A stretch of 64,000 nt of DNA from Paenibacillus montaniterrae (GTDB taxonomy: Bacteria; Bacillota; Bacilli; Paenibacillales; Paenibacillaceae): contig NZ_BOSE01000004.1 in assembly GCF_018403185.1 (NCBI RefSeq), positions 124,001-188,000 of the forward strand, given 5' to 3'. The position numbers and the translations under genes were made by a program. The notes under the pieces were generated by a model. The model did no database searches. It was not told the origin of the DNA and saw only the letters and a list, made by a program, of their open reading frames with translations. Below are positions 54,714-64,000 of this stretch, one piece after another; position 1 is the first letter of the stretch, and each line of letters starts with the position of its first letter.

Positions 54714-55844
54714 TTGCTGCCTTTTTATAAGAAGTACTGGAGGACTATATTCGATATTGGTCTAATTGTACTAACTGTCTTCCTTGCTATGTGGCTGTTT
54801 AGTTTAATTTATAATGTTGCAAAGCCGATTTTTTTTGCACTGGTCATCTTTGTTTGTATCGAGCCGCTAGCCAAACGGCTGCATAAGCTTGGAATGAAAA
54901 AAAGCATTGCTGCGGCCATCTCAGCAATCCTGTTCACCTTAATTGTACTTGGAGCAATCGGAGCACTTATTTTTATTGCAACGGTACAAGGCACTGAGCT
55001 CATTTCCAACTTGCCGAAATATCAAAAGATGCTGACCGCCAACATTACAAACGGCACGCTGTATCTGCAAGAGCAGCTTGGACGTCTGCCTTTTGATTTT
55101 GACGTTGTTAATCAGCTTACATCGGCATTGCAAAGCGCTTCAGACAAGATCCAGCAGTGGCTGATGGCTGGGCTAACCTTTGTCATTAGTTCGATTACGT
55201 CGTTTACTTCCTTTGTGTTTAATGCTGCTGTCGGCTTGATTTTAGCTTACTTCCTTAGTATTGAAATATTGGACTGGAAACGAATCGCTAATGAGAAAAC
55301 GCCAAATACATTTAAAAAAGCATTTTTCTTTTTGCGTGACAACGTACTGAGAGGAATTTGGGTATATATAAAGGCACAGGCCAAGCTGATTAGCGTAACC
55401 TTTCTCGTTATTCTTGTTTCGCTGCTGCTGCTTGGTGTTGAGCATTCACTTGTCATTTCCTTAGTTGCCGCCTTGTTCGATATTTTGCCATTGCTTGGCG
55501 TCAGCACAATTTTTATACCATGGATTACTTATTTATTTATTGTTGGAGATTACTCTCTGGGCATTTGGATTACTGCATTATGGCTCGTTGTCATTTTAGC
55601 GCGTCAGCTGCTTGAGCCAAAAATTACAGGCGATTCGCTGGGCGTATCCGCATTTACGATGCTCGCTTTTATGATTATTTCGCTTTCCTTGTTCGGCGTC
55701 GCAGGAATGATTTTGTCGCCGGTGTTAGTTATTTTGATTAAAGCGCTCTATGAGCAAGGATACTTTAAGCAATGGATTCGCAAGCCTATCGGTGAATATG
55801 ATACGATGGAGCCGGTCGAAGAAGATGTTGATAAAGATAAATAA
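54714..55844 (+). CDS. AI-2E family transporter (YtvI/PerM type)
   Basis: A 376-residue membrane protein with about eight segments and the family-typical ALFDILPLLGVSTIFIPW, LARQLLEPKITGDSLGVS and FGVAGMILSPVLVILIKALYE. Its members include the autoinducer-2 exporter TqsA and Na+/H+ antiporter-like proteins; the substrate here is not predictable. The start codon is TTG, with AAAGGATGG about 6 bases upstream. A charged C-terminal tail (EEDVDKDK) follows the last segment. The gene is followed by a strong bidirectional terminator. Confidence 0.9.
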   Translation: MLPFYKKYWRTIFDIGLIVLTVFLAMWLFSLIYNVAKPIFFALVIFVCIEPLAKRLHKLGMKKSIAAAISAILFTLIVLGAIGALIFIATVQGTELISNLPKYQKMLTANITNGTLYLQEQLGRLPFDFDVVNQLTSALQSASDKIQQWLMAGLTFVISSITSFTSFVFNAAVGLILAYFLSIEILDWKRIANEKTPNTFKKAFFFLRDNVLRGIWVYIKAQAKLISVTFLVILVSLLLLGVEHSLVISLVAALFDILPLLGVSTIFIPWITYLFIVGDYSLGIWITALWLVVILARQLLEPKITGDSLGVSAFTMLAFMIISLSLFGVAGMILSPVLVILIKALYEQGYFKQWIRKPIGEYDTMEPVEEDVDKDK

Positions 55845-55849
55845 GATGC

Positions 55850-55887
55850 AAAAACAGCCTGCTGTGCAAATTCAGCAGGCTGTTTTT
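55850..55887. terminator. Bidirectional terminator between AI-2E and PBP genes
   Basis: AAAAACAGCCTGCTG (55850-55864) pairs perfectly with the arm at 55873-55887, flanked by A- and T-runs. Its T-run touches the stop codon of the convergent penicillin-binding protein gene. Confidence 0.9.
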
Positions 55888-57717
55888 TTATTTTGTCGAC
55901 TGCTCATTTCGGTCATGCTCGGCTGCCAGCTCCATTACCTGTTTGAACAGCTGTGTCGCTTTATTGCTGCTTCCTTGCTTGGCCTTGCGAACCAATACCG
56001 CAGCAGCATATTTGGGCTTGTCTGCCGGACCGTAGCCGACAAACCATTGGTTATTCAGCCCTTTAGACGCACCGCTTAATTCTGCTGTTCCTGATTTTCC
56101 TGCAAGCTTCCAAGCTCCTCCGCTGCCAATCTGACGAGCCGTACCAAATTCAACAACACCATTCATATAGCTCATCAGCTTTCTTGCTGTTTGAGCATGA
56201 ATTCGGAAGCGATGCTCATGGCCTTCATGAACGGGAAATTGCATAACGGGCAGCCCATCAGCATAATTAATGCTGGATACCGCTCTCGTCTCAAATTGTC
56301 TGCCTCCATGAATAATCGTTACCATCATATTGGCTGCTTGCAGCGGAGTCAGCCTTACATCGCGCTGGCCAATGCCGGTTTGCGCCAGTATGCCGCCATC
56401 ATGCTGCAGTAAATCCAAAATTGCGATGCCTCTTTCTTCCTCTTCCAGCAGGCGCAGCGGCGCTGTAAACGGCCCGTCTGCCTCATTATTGTGCCAACCG
56501 ACAGGATGGATAGCCCCTAGGGCGCTGGCCGTATCGTAAAGCTGCTGGGCGGTTAACCGTTCAGCCAGTGTTGCAAATACGATGTTGCAGGAATTGGCGA
56601 AGGCTTGTTCAAGTGTTTGCTCGCCATGCCCTCCTTTTTTCCAGCAGGACAAGCCGTATTTTCCGTATTCGCCATTGCAGTGGAACGTCTCGTTTTCCTT
56701 AACGACTCCGTACTCAAGCGCGGCAGCAGCTGTAACAATTTTATAGATAGAGCCTGGCTCATATGCTGTTAATGCATGGTTTCTCCAGCTGTCTTTATCG
56801 ACTTCATTCCATTGCCCGGGCAGCAGCGCAGGGCGCGAAACCATCGCTTTAATGTCTCCATTGGCGGCATCCAGCAGTACAACTGCTCCTTCTGCAATAG
56901 CTTGCTTATCCAGCAGCTGCTCCAGCGCTGCTTGCAGCTGCAGGTCGAGTGTAGTCACGACATTTAGCGGATAATAAGGATTGTCAGCCTCAACCACTCG
57001 CGGACCAATGCCGGACATATAGCGCGAGCTGGCATCTAAAGTATAAGAGATGTAAGACGGTCCAACGCCATGAATGAGCCGATCAAGCGAGTGCTCAAGA
57101 CCGCTTACTCCGATTTTCGTATTGCGGTCCCAGCTGGCAAGCTGTTTAATTTCTGCTGCATAATGCTGCTCCACCCATTCGGGATGCTCACCCGTAAAGC
57201 CGATCAAGTGCTTGAAGCTTGATTGATGCCCATATCTTGCTGTATAACGAACAAGCTCAAAACCCTCTGTTTGCAGCCGCTTAAGTCGGTTTATCTGCTC
57301 CTCGGACAAGCGGATAGGCAGGCTCATCTCATCATATATATATTCTGCATATTCCAAAGCAGTAAGCCAGTCTCGCAGCTTGTCCGGATCCTGCTTTAAC
57401 AGCTGTGCAAGCTCTGCAAGCTTTGCCTTCGGATACAGCTCCCAGCTTCTTACCGGAAAAAATGCGACCGTCATATACTGCTCTGACTGCAAGGGCTTGT
57501 AATGCTCGTCCAAAAAAATCCCGCGTCCGTCGCTTAGCTGCAGCTGTTTGCTGCGCTGAGCGACCGCCGTACGCTTCCAATTATTCAGCTTGTATTTGCT
57601 ATTGGCTGTCGGCCAGGTCATTGATGTTGGGACTACCTGCAGCACGAGCAGGCGAATCGTATAGACTACAATGATGAGTGAGAACAGGATGCCAACGATA
57701 AACGCTCTTCGCTGCAT
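55888..57717 (-). CDS. Class B penicillin-binding protein (transpeptidase)
   Basis: A 609-residue membrane-anchored peptidoglycan transpeptidase. One N-terminal transmembrane segment (about residues 5-28) is followed by the dimerisation domain and the transpeptidase domain with SxxK (Ser323-Ile-Tyr-Lys326), SxN (Ser376-Cys-Asn378) and KSG (541-543, followed by TAE). There is no PASTA domain and no transglycosylase domain. It is similar in build to PbpI/SpoVD-like proteins, but no neighbour shows whether it serves division, elongation or sporulation. Ribosome binding site AGGAGG. Two cysteines (347 and 358) in the domain could pair. Confidence 0.92.
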   Translation of the reverse strand: MQRRAFIVGILFSLIIVVYTIRLLVLQVVPTSMTWPTANSKYKLNNWKRTAVAQRSKQLQLSDGRGIFLDEHYKPLQSEQYMTVAFFPVRSWELYPKAKLAELAQLLKQDPDKLRDWLTALEYAEYIYDEMSLPIRLSEEQINRLKRLQTEGFELVRYTARYGHQSSFKHLIGFTGEHPEWVEQHYAAEIKQLASWDRNTKIGVSGLEHSLDRLIHGVGPSYISYTLDASSRYMSGIGPRVVEADNPYYPLNVVTTLDLQLQAALEQLLDKQAIAEGAVVLLDAANGDIKAMVSRPALLPGQWNEVDKDSWRNHALTAYEPGSIYKIVTAAAALEYGVVKENETFHCNGEYGKYGLSCWKKGGHGEQTLEQAFANSCNIVFATLAERLTAQQLYDTASALGAIHPVGWHNNEADGPFTAPLRLLEEEERGIAILDLLQHDGGILAQTGIGQRDVRLTPLQAANMMVTIIHGGRQFETRAVSSINYADGLPVMQFPVHEGHEHRFRIHAQTARKLMSYMNGVVEFGTARQIGSGGAWKLAGKSGTAELSGASKGLNNQWFVGYGPADKPKYAAAVLVRKAKQGSSNKATQLFKQVMELAAEHDRNEQSTK

Positions 57718-57828
57718 GTATGCTTACCTCCTGATGAATTGCTAAAAGCCTAAACAGCTACATCATCAGTATGCCTATATAAAATAAGCGGTAAACGTCA
57801 TAAGCAAGCTCGTTGGCATAGTAAATCA

Positions 57829-58413
57829 CTAGCGCTCCAGCTCGCTGCTTTCACAAAAAGCAACAAGCGAGTTCGCGATTTCAACCAAAGCTTCGACAGT
57901 TACTTTGTCGGAAGCTCTTTTGTCTACTCCAAGCATATATTGCCAATGGTCATGCTCAAAAGCTAGTACATGAAAAACAGGTACATCGATTAACAATGCT
58001 TCAGTCCCATTGTTCAGGCTATAAACTCCTTTAAGCTTTTTATCGCTTACTGTAATTTTGTACTGAATAGGCCGTACATCTATTTTGTAATGATGTGCAG
58101 GAAAGTTTTCGCTAATAAAAGTTATCTCCAGCGAGTCATTTCTTTCACCCTGCAATTGATTAAATCTGGCAAAGATGTGGGTAAATTCGAGTGGTGGAAT
58201 TCTATAAGGCAGCTTCAGGTTTTGCTTGAAATGCTGTTCAGCTTCACTTACAGCTTCTTCTAATGAGGTATATCCATATCTAAAGTAAGGATACTCATAT
58301 GGCTCGAGAAGCTCATTTTCGGCTGCAAGTGCCTGATTGACACAAATAAGCTGGCAAAACAGAATGCACAAGAAGAGCGATGCTACTAATAACTTTCGCT
58401 TCATTTCATTCAT
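57829..58413 (-). CDS. Secreted protein of unknown function
   Basis: A 194-residue protein with a signal peptide (cationic start MNEMKRK, hydrophobic core LLVASLFLCILFC, cleavage after NQALA). The mature part has helical segments (SLEEAVSEAEQHF) followed by beta-rich sequence and resembles small exported Bacillus proteins of the DUF4367 kind, without certainty. The open frame extends to 58533, but the start at 58413 is preceded by AAAGGATTAGG; the upstream part overlaps a terminator hairpin. It lies downstream of the epimerase gene on the same strand, separated by that terminator. Confidence 0.7.
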   Translation of the reverse strand: MNEMKRKLLVASLFLCILFCQLICVNQALAAENELLEPYEYPYFRYGYTSLEEAVSEAEQHFKQNLKLPYRIPPLEFTHIFARFNQLQGERNDSLEITFISENFPAHHYKIDVRPIQYKITVSDKKLKGVYSLNNGTEALLIDVPVFHVLAFEHDHWQYMLGVDKRASDKVTVEALVEIANSLVAFCESSELER

Positions 58414-58471
58414 CCTAATCCTTTTTGCTATAGCATTTCCTGTGCATCTTTTTATCATCCAAATAGAAAAG

Positions 58472-58531
58472 CCCAGCTTTCTCGGGTCATTGTTTCCTGC
58501 TAATAGCAAGGAATGACTTGAGAAGCTGAGC
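58472..58531 (-). terminator. Terminator of the epimerase gene
   Basis: A long imperfect stem (58472-58500 with 58505-58531, loop TAAT) is followed on the minus strand by a T-run. It lies 20 bases past the epimerase stop codon. Confidence 0.85.
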
Positions 58532-58551
58532 AATTCATCTTACGACAACTA

Positions 58552-59565
58552 TTATGCTTTGACGGCTTGTACGGCTTGATCGAGTGCTGCGATTACTTTG
58601 TCGCACCAGCTGTCAAACTCCGGATCTTCAATTTGCAGCTCAGGATGAGCCAAAATGTTTTCGATCGTTCGCTTGATGCCTTGATCCAAGCGAGTTGTAG
58701 CTACAAATTCCGGGACAAGCCTTTTAAGCTTGGAGTTGTCAAATACAACAGAGTTGGCCTTGTCACCCAACAGCCCGCCTGTAAATTGATCGTCGCAAGT
58801 AGCTAAAAAATGAGAGGAAACATGTACGGCATTCAGCTTTACACCAAGTGCATCGGCGATTGTTTGATAAATTTGATTCCAGGTGACTGTTTCGTCAGAG
58901 GTAATATGAACGGACTCGCCTATTGCATGAATATTTCCCATCAGCCCAATAAAGCCTTTGGCAAAATCGCTATTATGCGTCATTGTCCAAAGCGATGTAC
59001 CGTCACCATGGATAATAACAGGCTTATTTTCCAGCATCCGCTTTGCTACCTGCCACGAGCCGCGTCTGCCATGCACACCAAGCGGTATTGATCGCTCGTC
59101 ATAGGTATGACTAGGCCGCACAATCGTAATTGGAAAGCCATGATCGCGGTACTGCTTGATTAAGTATTCCTCGCAAGCTATTTTATTGCGGGAATATTCC
59201 CAATACGGATTGGATAACGGAGTCCCTTCCGTTACTCTATAATCTGAAAGCGGAGTCTGATAGGCGGAAGCAGAACTAATAAATATGAATTGCTTCGTCT
59301 TTCCACGAAATAAACGAAAATCTCTTTCCACCTGCGATGGATGAAATGCAATAAAATCAGCGACAACATCGAACTGCTCGTTTTCGATGAGTTGGGCAAC
59401 CTGCTCCTCATTTTGAATATCTGCCTGAATAATTTTGACTCCTTTAGGCAAATGTTCATTGCGATTCCCTCTATTCAACAGATAAAGCTCACAGCCTGTT
59501 TCAAGCAACTGATTCGTAATCGCATTGCTGATCGTTCCTGTTCCTCCAATAAATAGCGCTTTCAT
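58552..59565 (-). CDS. NAD-dependent epimerase/dehydratase-like protein (extended SDR)
   Basis: A 337-residue Rossmann-fold protein. The N-terminal GGTGTISN (residues 8-15) binds the dinucleotide, and the region YWEYSRNKIACEEYL supplies the SDR Tyr-x-x-x-Lys variant. SAYQTPLSDYRVTEGTPL and VRPSHTYDER are typical of this group (CSP41/mRNA-binding and nucleoside-sugar epimerase-like). Natural substrate not predictable. The ribosome binding site GGAGGTGG is strong, and the gene is followed by a clear terminator, so it is expressed alone. Confidence 0.87.
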   Translation of the reverse strand: MKALFIGGTGTISNAITNQLLETGCELYLLNRGNRNEHLPKGVKIIQADIQNEEQVAQLIENEQFDVVADFIAFHPSQVERDFRLFRGKTKQFIFISSASAYQTPLSDYRVTEGTPLSNPYWEYSRNKIACEEYLIKQYRDHGFPITIVRPSHTYDERSIPLGVHGRRGSWQVAKRMLENKPVIIHGDGTSLWTMTHNSDFAKGFIGLMGNIHAIGESVHITSDETVTWNQIYQTIADALGVKLNAVHVSSHFLATCDDQFTGGLLGDKANSVVFDNSKLKRLVPEFVATTRLDQGIKRTIENILAHPELQIEDPEFDSWCDKVIAALDQAVQAVKA

Positions 59566-59636
59566 AAATCCACCTCCAAAAATAGTACGAGTGCCACTAT
59601 TATATTATCTATTACTGCATTTTACCAGATTAAAAA

Positions 59637-59684
59637 AGCGAGCAGAAGAACGAAGACAACTAAGGTCCTCATCCCTTGCTCGCT
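59637..59684 (-). terminator. Terminator of the first chemoreceptor gene
   Basis: AGCGAGCA (59637-59644) pairs with TGCTCGCT (59677-59684); on the minus strand a T-run (TTTTTTAATC) follows. The loop is long (32 nt), but the position fits. Confidence 0.7.
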
Positions 59685-59692
59685 GACACCTA

Positions 59693-61906
59693 TTAAATTT
59701 TAAATTTCGTCAAGCTGTCCTTCAAGTTATTCGATACTTGCTGGAGTTGCTCTGACAATTGAACAAGATTCTGGCTAATGCTCAACTGCTCTGTGCTTAA
59801 TGAAGCAACCTCTTCGCTTGTTGCTGAAGACTGCTCGGCTACAGCACTTACACTGTTCATTGAATCGCTTAAAATCTCCTGCGACTTGTTCAGCTCTTCA
59901 AATGCTTCCGTTACAAGATTCATATTGTTCTTGAATTGCTCCATTTGAGCTTGAACTGAAAGGAACAGCTGATTTGCTTCTTTAACTGAGCCGATTTGCT
60001 CCTGGAATAAAGGATACGCCTCTGTCAATACATTTACAGTTTCTTTAATTTCATTTGAAATTTGAGCTGTAATTTGTCCTACCACTTCAATGGAATGGCG
60101 TGATTGATCGGCGAGCTGTCTAATTTCATCAGCTACTACCATAAAGCCTTTGCCTGCAGCTCCGGCACGGGCTGCTTCAATTGTCGCATTGAGTGACAAA
60201 ATATTCGTTTGCTGTGTAATCGAGTTAAGCACATCCAAAATTTTGACGATCGATTTTGTACTGTCCTGTAAAGAATTAACTTTGTCGACCATCGCCCGCG
60301 TCATTTGCTCTGTTGAAGCGGTTTTGTCAATCAGCTCGGACATATAGCTTAACCCTTGCTGACTGGCATTTTCCACCTCACGCGCCGAGCTTGACATTTG
60401 ATCAGCGTATTCGTTAACCTGCTCCATCTGCTCATTAATTTTATTCGTCAGATCGGTTCCTTTTTCAGCCTCGACTGCGAGACTCGTTGCACCGCCAGCA
60501 ATTTCATCAGTAGCGACTGCTATTTCTTTCGCTGCAATCGCTGTTTTATTCGACGTTTCCGATAGCTGCGAGGCTGTTTTCAACACTTCTGCTGCTGAAT
60601 GCGTCGTTTGAGTAGCAAGCGCCGAAATTTGCTCCATCATTGCGTCAAAGCTAAACGCAAGCTTGCCGATTTCATCCTTGCGAGTTTTAACCGAAGCGCG
60701 TACGGTTAAATCGCCCTTGGCACCCTTTTCCATCTGTCTACTAAGCTGAGACAGCGGTGCTCCAACGTTTTTCATAACGAAAATGCCGATACCGACTGCA
60801 ATAATACCCGCTATAATACAAATAATAATGGTAATTTGACTGATTGGCGCAGCTTGCTCTGCCAGACGCTCGATTGGAATCGTCCCTAGTATTCTCCACT
60901 GATCATAGTTTTGCAGTGTTTGGAATACTGCCAGATAGCTTTGCCCATCAGCACCAGTAACCGTTCTTGAGCTGGATGTTAGTTCAGTAGTCGTTTCCTC
61001 AATTGCTACATTCGGCTCCGAGCCGTACCGTTCTTTATTTTGGCTGAACGCATAATTCAAGTTATTGTCCATTACAGCAACTTCACTGCCATCGCCAAAA
61101 TCAACGGTGTATGCCGCGTTGAAAAGCTGGTCTGCGTTGAATTCAATGACAATCATAAATGAAAGATCAGCATTGCTCAGATTGCGCGATAAACGAGCCA
61201 ACGCAACCGACTCATAAGGCGTCGTATCTAAAATCCCTTCCGCCTGAGGCTCGATCCATATTGTCGCTCCAGATTCCTCTTCTGCAGCTTTAAACCATGC
61301 AGCGCTTCTGTATTCATCCCCTGTTTTCATGTTCAACGTATTTTGCGTAAGAGAGCCGTTAATAATCGGATCAGCTTTAGTCAGCGGAATAAGTGCAATA
61401 TTTTTAATCGTATTGTTTGTCACCATATAGTTCGACAGCTTTTCATTAATGTTGCGGTTCGCTTCAAGAAGCTCATATGTTTTGTCTGTCGATGTTATGA
61501 CTTCCATCGATTTTACAATTATCGAATCAAACATAATTTGAAACGAAATATCTATGTAACTTTTTAATACTGTATCTATGCTATTGCCAACCTGCTTGAT
61601 CGTTTGCATGCTGGCGTCCGCGACATTCGTTTCCAGCAAGCCCTTTGCCTTTTGGTAAGACACTATCCCTACCGTCGATACGCATATTACAATGCTGGCA
61701 AAAATAATGAGCAATAACCTCGCGCCAATGCTTTGAAAAATATTGATACTGCTGTCCTGCTTCAAGCTGCTAAGCTGTGATTTCGCACTGCTTACCAGTG
61801 CATTCGACTTTTTATCCTTCTTTTCTTTTACCTGCTCTTTCTCCTTCACTTTCACTTCTTCTTTGCTTTTTGCTGATGAAGAATTTTTGTTATTACCTTT
61901 CCTCAT
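59693..61906 (-). CDS. Methyl-accepting chemotaxis protein
   Basis: A 737-residue chemoreceptor. A cytoplasmic N-terminal extension rich in Lys and Glu (residues 1-55, [19 protein letters not shown]) precedes transmembrane segment 1 (about 63-84), an extracellular sensor of dCache type (about 85-345), segment 2 (about 350-375), HAMP, and the signalling domain with the hairpin tip [20 protein letters not shown] followed by [13 protein letters not shown]. It was preferred over a start at 61957 because only 61906 has any ribosome-binding-like sequence (AGGTGG, somewhat distant). It is paralogous to the adjacent truncated gene and separated from it by a terminator. Confidence 0.92.
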   Translation of the reverse strand: MRKGNNKNSSSAKSKEEVKVKEKEQVKEKKDKKSNALVSSAKSQLSSLKQDSSINIFQSIGARLLLIIFASIVICVSTVGIVSYQKAKGLLETNVADASMQTIKQVGNSIDTVLKSYIDISFQIMFDSIIVKSMEVITSTDKTYELLEANRNINEKLSNYMVTNNTIKNIALIPLTKADPIINGSLTQNTLNMKTGDEYRSAAWFKAAEEESGATIWIEPQAEGILDTTPYESVALARLSRNLSNADLSFMIVIEFNADQLFNAAYTVDFGDGSEVAVMDNNLNYAFSQNKERYGSEPNVAIEETTTELTSSSRTVTGADGQSYLAVFQTLQNYDQWRILGTIPIERLAEQAAPISQITIIICIIAGIIAVGIGIFVMKNVGAPLSQLSRQMEKGAKGDLTVRASVKTRKDEIGKLAFSFDAMMEQISALATQTTHSAAEVLKTASQLSETSNKTAIAAKEIAVATDEIAGGATSLAVEAEKGTDLTNKINEQMEQVNEYADQMSSSAREVENASQQGLSYMSELIDKTASTEQMTRAMVDKVNSLQDSTKSIVKILDVLNSITQQTNILSLNATIEAARAGAAGKGFMVVADEIRQLADQSRHSIEVVGQITAQISNEIKETVNVLTEAYPLFQEQIGSVKEANQLFLSVQAQMEQFKNNMNLVTEAFEELNKSQEILSDSMNSVSAVAEQSSATSEEVASLSTEQLSISQNLVQLSEQLQQVSNNLKDSLTKFKI

Positions 61907-62037
61907 GCTGCCAAACACCACCTTCAGATAATGTACAACTAATGAAGTAAAGTTCATAAATCAAACAACTATAATCATACCACCAAACTCCTACATATTT
62001 CTACAATTTTCTAATATTCTTGTGACAAGCATAAGAA

Positions 62038-62074
62038 AAGCGAATGATCAATAGTCGTAATTGATCATTCGCTT
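62038..62074 (-). terminator. Terminator of the second chemoreceptor gene
   Basis: AAGCGAATGATCAAT (62038-62052) pairs perfectly with the arm at 62060-62074 (loop 7 nt). On the minus strand a T-rich tail follows. It lies between the two chemoreceptor genes. Confidence 0.85.
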
Positions 62075-62087
62075 AACATCTTTTCAC

Positions 62088-64000
62088 CTATACTTTAAAT
62101 TGAGACAGCGTTTCCTTCAGCGCCGTAGATACCTGGCTCAGCTCTGTTGACAGCAGCACCAAATTATCGCTAACATTCAGCTGCTCAGCGCTTAGGCTGG
62201 CTACTTCTTCCGAGGTAGCAGATGACTGCTGGGCTACAGCACTAACATTGCTCATTGCTTCATTAAGTACATTTTGCGACGCTTCAAGCGCTTTAACCGA
62301 GCTCATTACTTCCTCCAGCTTGGCAATTAAGCGACCCATTTGCTGCTGTACATTTACAAAGATATGATTGGCTTCCTTAACAGAATGAATTTGCTCCTGG
62401 AACATTGGATACGCGCGCGATAGCACCTCTACGGTTTCGACAATTTCATTTTGAATGCGACCTGTAATTTGCCCTACAACATCTATTGACTGCGTAGACT
62501 GGTCAGCAAGCTCCCGGATTTCATTGGCGACGACCATAAATCCTCTGCCCGCGCTCCCAGCCCGCGATGCTTCTATCGTTGCATTCAATGATAAAATGTT
62601 CGTTTGCTTCGTAACCGCATTGAGCACATCAAGAATTTGCACAATGGAACGTGTGCTGTCCTTCAAGGCGTCAACCTTAGTGACCATTTCACGCGTCATT
62701 TCCTCCGTTTGCCCTGTTTTATCGATCAGCTCTGCCATATAGGCTGTTCCTTTGCCGCTCGCCTGCTCAACCTCGTAGGCAGATTGCACCATCTGCTCGT
62801 TAGAAGCCAGCACCTGCTTCATTTGGTCGTTAATCGCCAGCGTTATATCATTGCCCCGCTCCGCTTCCACCGCTAAACTGGTAGAGCCGTTGGCAATTTC
62901 TTCGGTTGCTACAGCAATTTCCTTGGCGGATATTGCTGTTTTCTTCGAGGCGTCTGTAAGCACCGAAGCTGTCGTTAGTACTGCATCAGCCGACGTTTTC
63001 GTTTGGACCGCCAAATTTGTAATTTGCGTCATCATTTGATCAAAGCTGTCACTAAGCTGGCCAATCTCATCCTTGCGCTTGCGTATTTTAGAGCGTACTG
63101 TAAGATTTCCTTTCGCTCCTTCCTGCATCAGATCACGCAGCTGAATTAACGGCTTGCCGATCGTCAGCATAACAATGATCGCAATCAAAATCGCAATCAA
63201 AGCCGCGGCAATTGCAACCTGCACCGTTAATGTCCGAATGACAATCGCATCCTTTACTAATTCCTCGACCGGAATGCTGCCGACGAGATACCAGCTGGCA
63301 AATGCAAGCTTATGGTGAATGAGCAGCACGTCGCCAATACCTTCGATCGATTGGCTCACGCTATTGTGCTCACTGCCGTCCAGCGCAAATGCTGCTGGTG
63401 TGGCAATGCTGGCACTATCTCCATGCACCATAAAATTGTGGTCCTCATTTACTACTGAAATTTGACTGCCTTCACCCAAGGACACTTTATTTAGTTCATC
63501 CAGTATGCCTTTTGTCGGAATATCGAGCAGCAGTATGTAATGTGCTACGCTGGAGGACGTATTTTTAAGCAAGCGTGCAACGCCAAAGCTCGGCATTGTA
63601 TTATTGGAGGTAAGCGAATTGGCTCGTGAATCAAGCCAAAGCGTACGTCCCCCCAACTCCTGCACTTGCTCAATCCACGGCTCCTCCAGCAAGCTCTCCA
63701 CTTTGGACAGCTGGGAGTTGCCTGCCGTTATAATGCTTAACTGGTCATTATTAACCGGTATTAATGCCATGCCCGCTATATTGTCATTGCCAAATATAAT
63801 GCTCTGCAGCTTGTTCGATAGCTCCTTGGTCGCTTCGAATTTTTCATATTCCCCCAGCGTGCTGCTTTGCAGCGTATCAACCAGCTCATGAAAGGCTGAA
63901 TCCACTAATATTTGCAGTGTAATGTCATCATACTTTTTCATAACATTGTCTAAATTTACTGCCAGCTGGGTTATCGTCTGTTGACTGGATTGCGACACCT
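62088..64000 (-). CDS. Methyl-accepting chemotaxis protein, 5' end outside the window
   Basis: The frame is open through base 64000, so the N-terminus with transmembrane segment 1 is missing. The visible part matches the neighbouring receptor from just after its first membrane segment (SQSSQQTITQLAVNLDNVMKKY against the equivalent [19 protein letters not shown]). It contains the rest of the sensor domain, segment 2 (VAIAAALIAILIAIIVMLTI), HAMP, and the signalling domain with tip [20 protein letters not shown]. The conserved C-terminal part is nearly identical in layout to the paralogue; the sensor domains differ more. The pair probably arose by duplication. Confidence 0.92.
   Translation of the reverse strand, partial: VSQSSQQTITQLAVNLDNVMKKYDDITLQILVDSAFHELVDTLQSSTLGEYEKFEATKELSNKLQSIIFGNDNIAGMALIPVNNDQLSIITAGNSQLSKVESLLEEPWIEQVQELGGRTLWLDSRANSLTSNNTMPSFGVARLLKNTSSSVAHYILLLDIPTKGILDELNKVSLGEGSQISVVNEDHNFMVHGDSASIATPAAFALDGSEHNSVSQSIEGIGDVLLIHHKLAFASWYLVGSIPVEELVKDAIVIRTLTVQVAIAAALIAILIAIIVMLTIGKPLIQLRDLMQEGAKGNLTVRSKIRKRKDEIGQLSDSFDQMMTQITNLAVQTKTSADAVLTTASVLTDASKKTAISAKEIAVATEEIANGSTSLAVEAERGNDITLAINDQMKQVLASNEQMVQSAYEVEQASGKGTAYMAELIDKTGQTEEMTREMVTKVDALKDSTRSIVQILDVLNAVTKQTNILSLNATIEASRAGSAGRGFMVVANEIRELADQSTQSIDVVGQITGRIQNEIVETVEVLSRAYPMFQEQIHSVKEANHIFVNVQQQMGRLIAKLEEVMSSVKALEASQNVLNEAMSNVSAVAQQSSATSEEVASLSAEQLNVSDNLVLLSTELSQVSTALKETLSQFKV

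Overview
The window looks like a chromosomal segment of a low-GC, endospore-forming Gram-positive bacterium, most likely Paenibacillus or a close relative. The grounds are the spoVA sporulation genes, strong AGGAGG-type ribosome binding sites, LplB/YtcP-type sugar ABC transporters with YesM/YesN-type regulators, lipobox substrate-binding proteins, and a large load of cytoplasmic glycosidases. Most genes lie on the minus strand. No rRNA, tRNA, insertion sequence, prophage or CRISPR array was seen. The first and last genes are cut by the window edges.

Layout. 1-840: 3' part of a P-loop ATPase. 923-2784: spoVAC-spoVAD-spoVAE. 2979-17808 (minus strand): a glycan-use locus read as GH95 fucosidase, GH3 glycosidase, sensor kinase, AraC-type response regulator, two ABC permeases, binding lipoprotein, GH42 beta-galactosidase. 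18319-19536: drug-efflux-type MFS protein. 19712-27250 (minus): a second carbohydrate operon of binding protein, two permeases, a membrane AraC-type regulator and an unrecognised probable alpha/alpha-barrel enzyme. 27484-31725: nitroreductase, a 59-aa membrane peptide, a small unknown protein and two overlapping DUF445 membrane proteins. 31843-38673: OmpR-type two-component system, an exported metallophosphoesterase, and a VTC-domain/DUF4956/CotH-kinase operon. 38902-40185: MFS protein. 40222-43507: a GH4 glycosidase bracketed by arrays of a ~185-bp palindromic repeat in opposite orientations. 43508-45830: AraC regulator, nucleoside phosphorylase, YuiH-type molybdopterin enzyme. 45939-51196: nupNOPQ-type nucleoside ABC importer and a MarR regulator. 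51451-59565: ilvD, polysaccharide deacetylase, AI-2E family permease, class B penicillin-binding protein, a secreted unknown and an SDR-type epimerase. 59693-64000: two paralogous chemoreceptors.

How the genes fit together. The first sugar locus is consistent with uptake of intact fucosylated beta-galactosyl oligosaccharides followed by stepwise cytoplasmic trimming (Fuc, then Gal, then a beta-linked hexose or pentose). All three glycosidases lack signal peptides and the transporter has its own binding lipoprotein. The second locus has transport and regulation plus one enzyme whose family I cannot name. The most interesting unit is the VTC/DUF4956/CotH cassette. Its promoter region carries three TTCAG repeats at exact 11-bp spacing, the pattern expected for an OmpR/PhoB-type regulator, and such a regulator is encoded about 3 kb away. 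The second notable structure is the inverted pair of ~185-bp repeat arrays around the GH4 gene.

All family names rest on reading the translated sequence; no database search was run.
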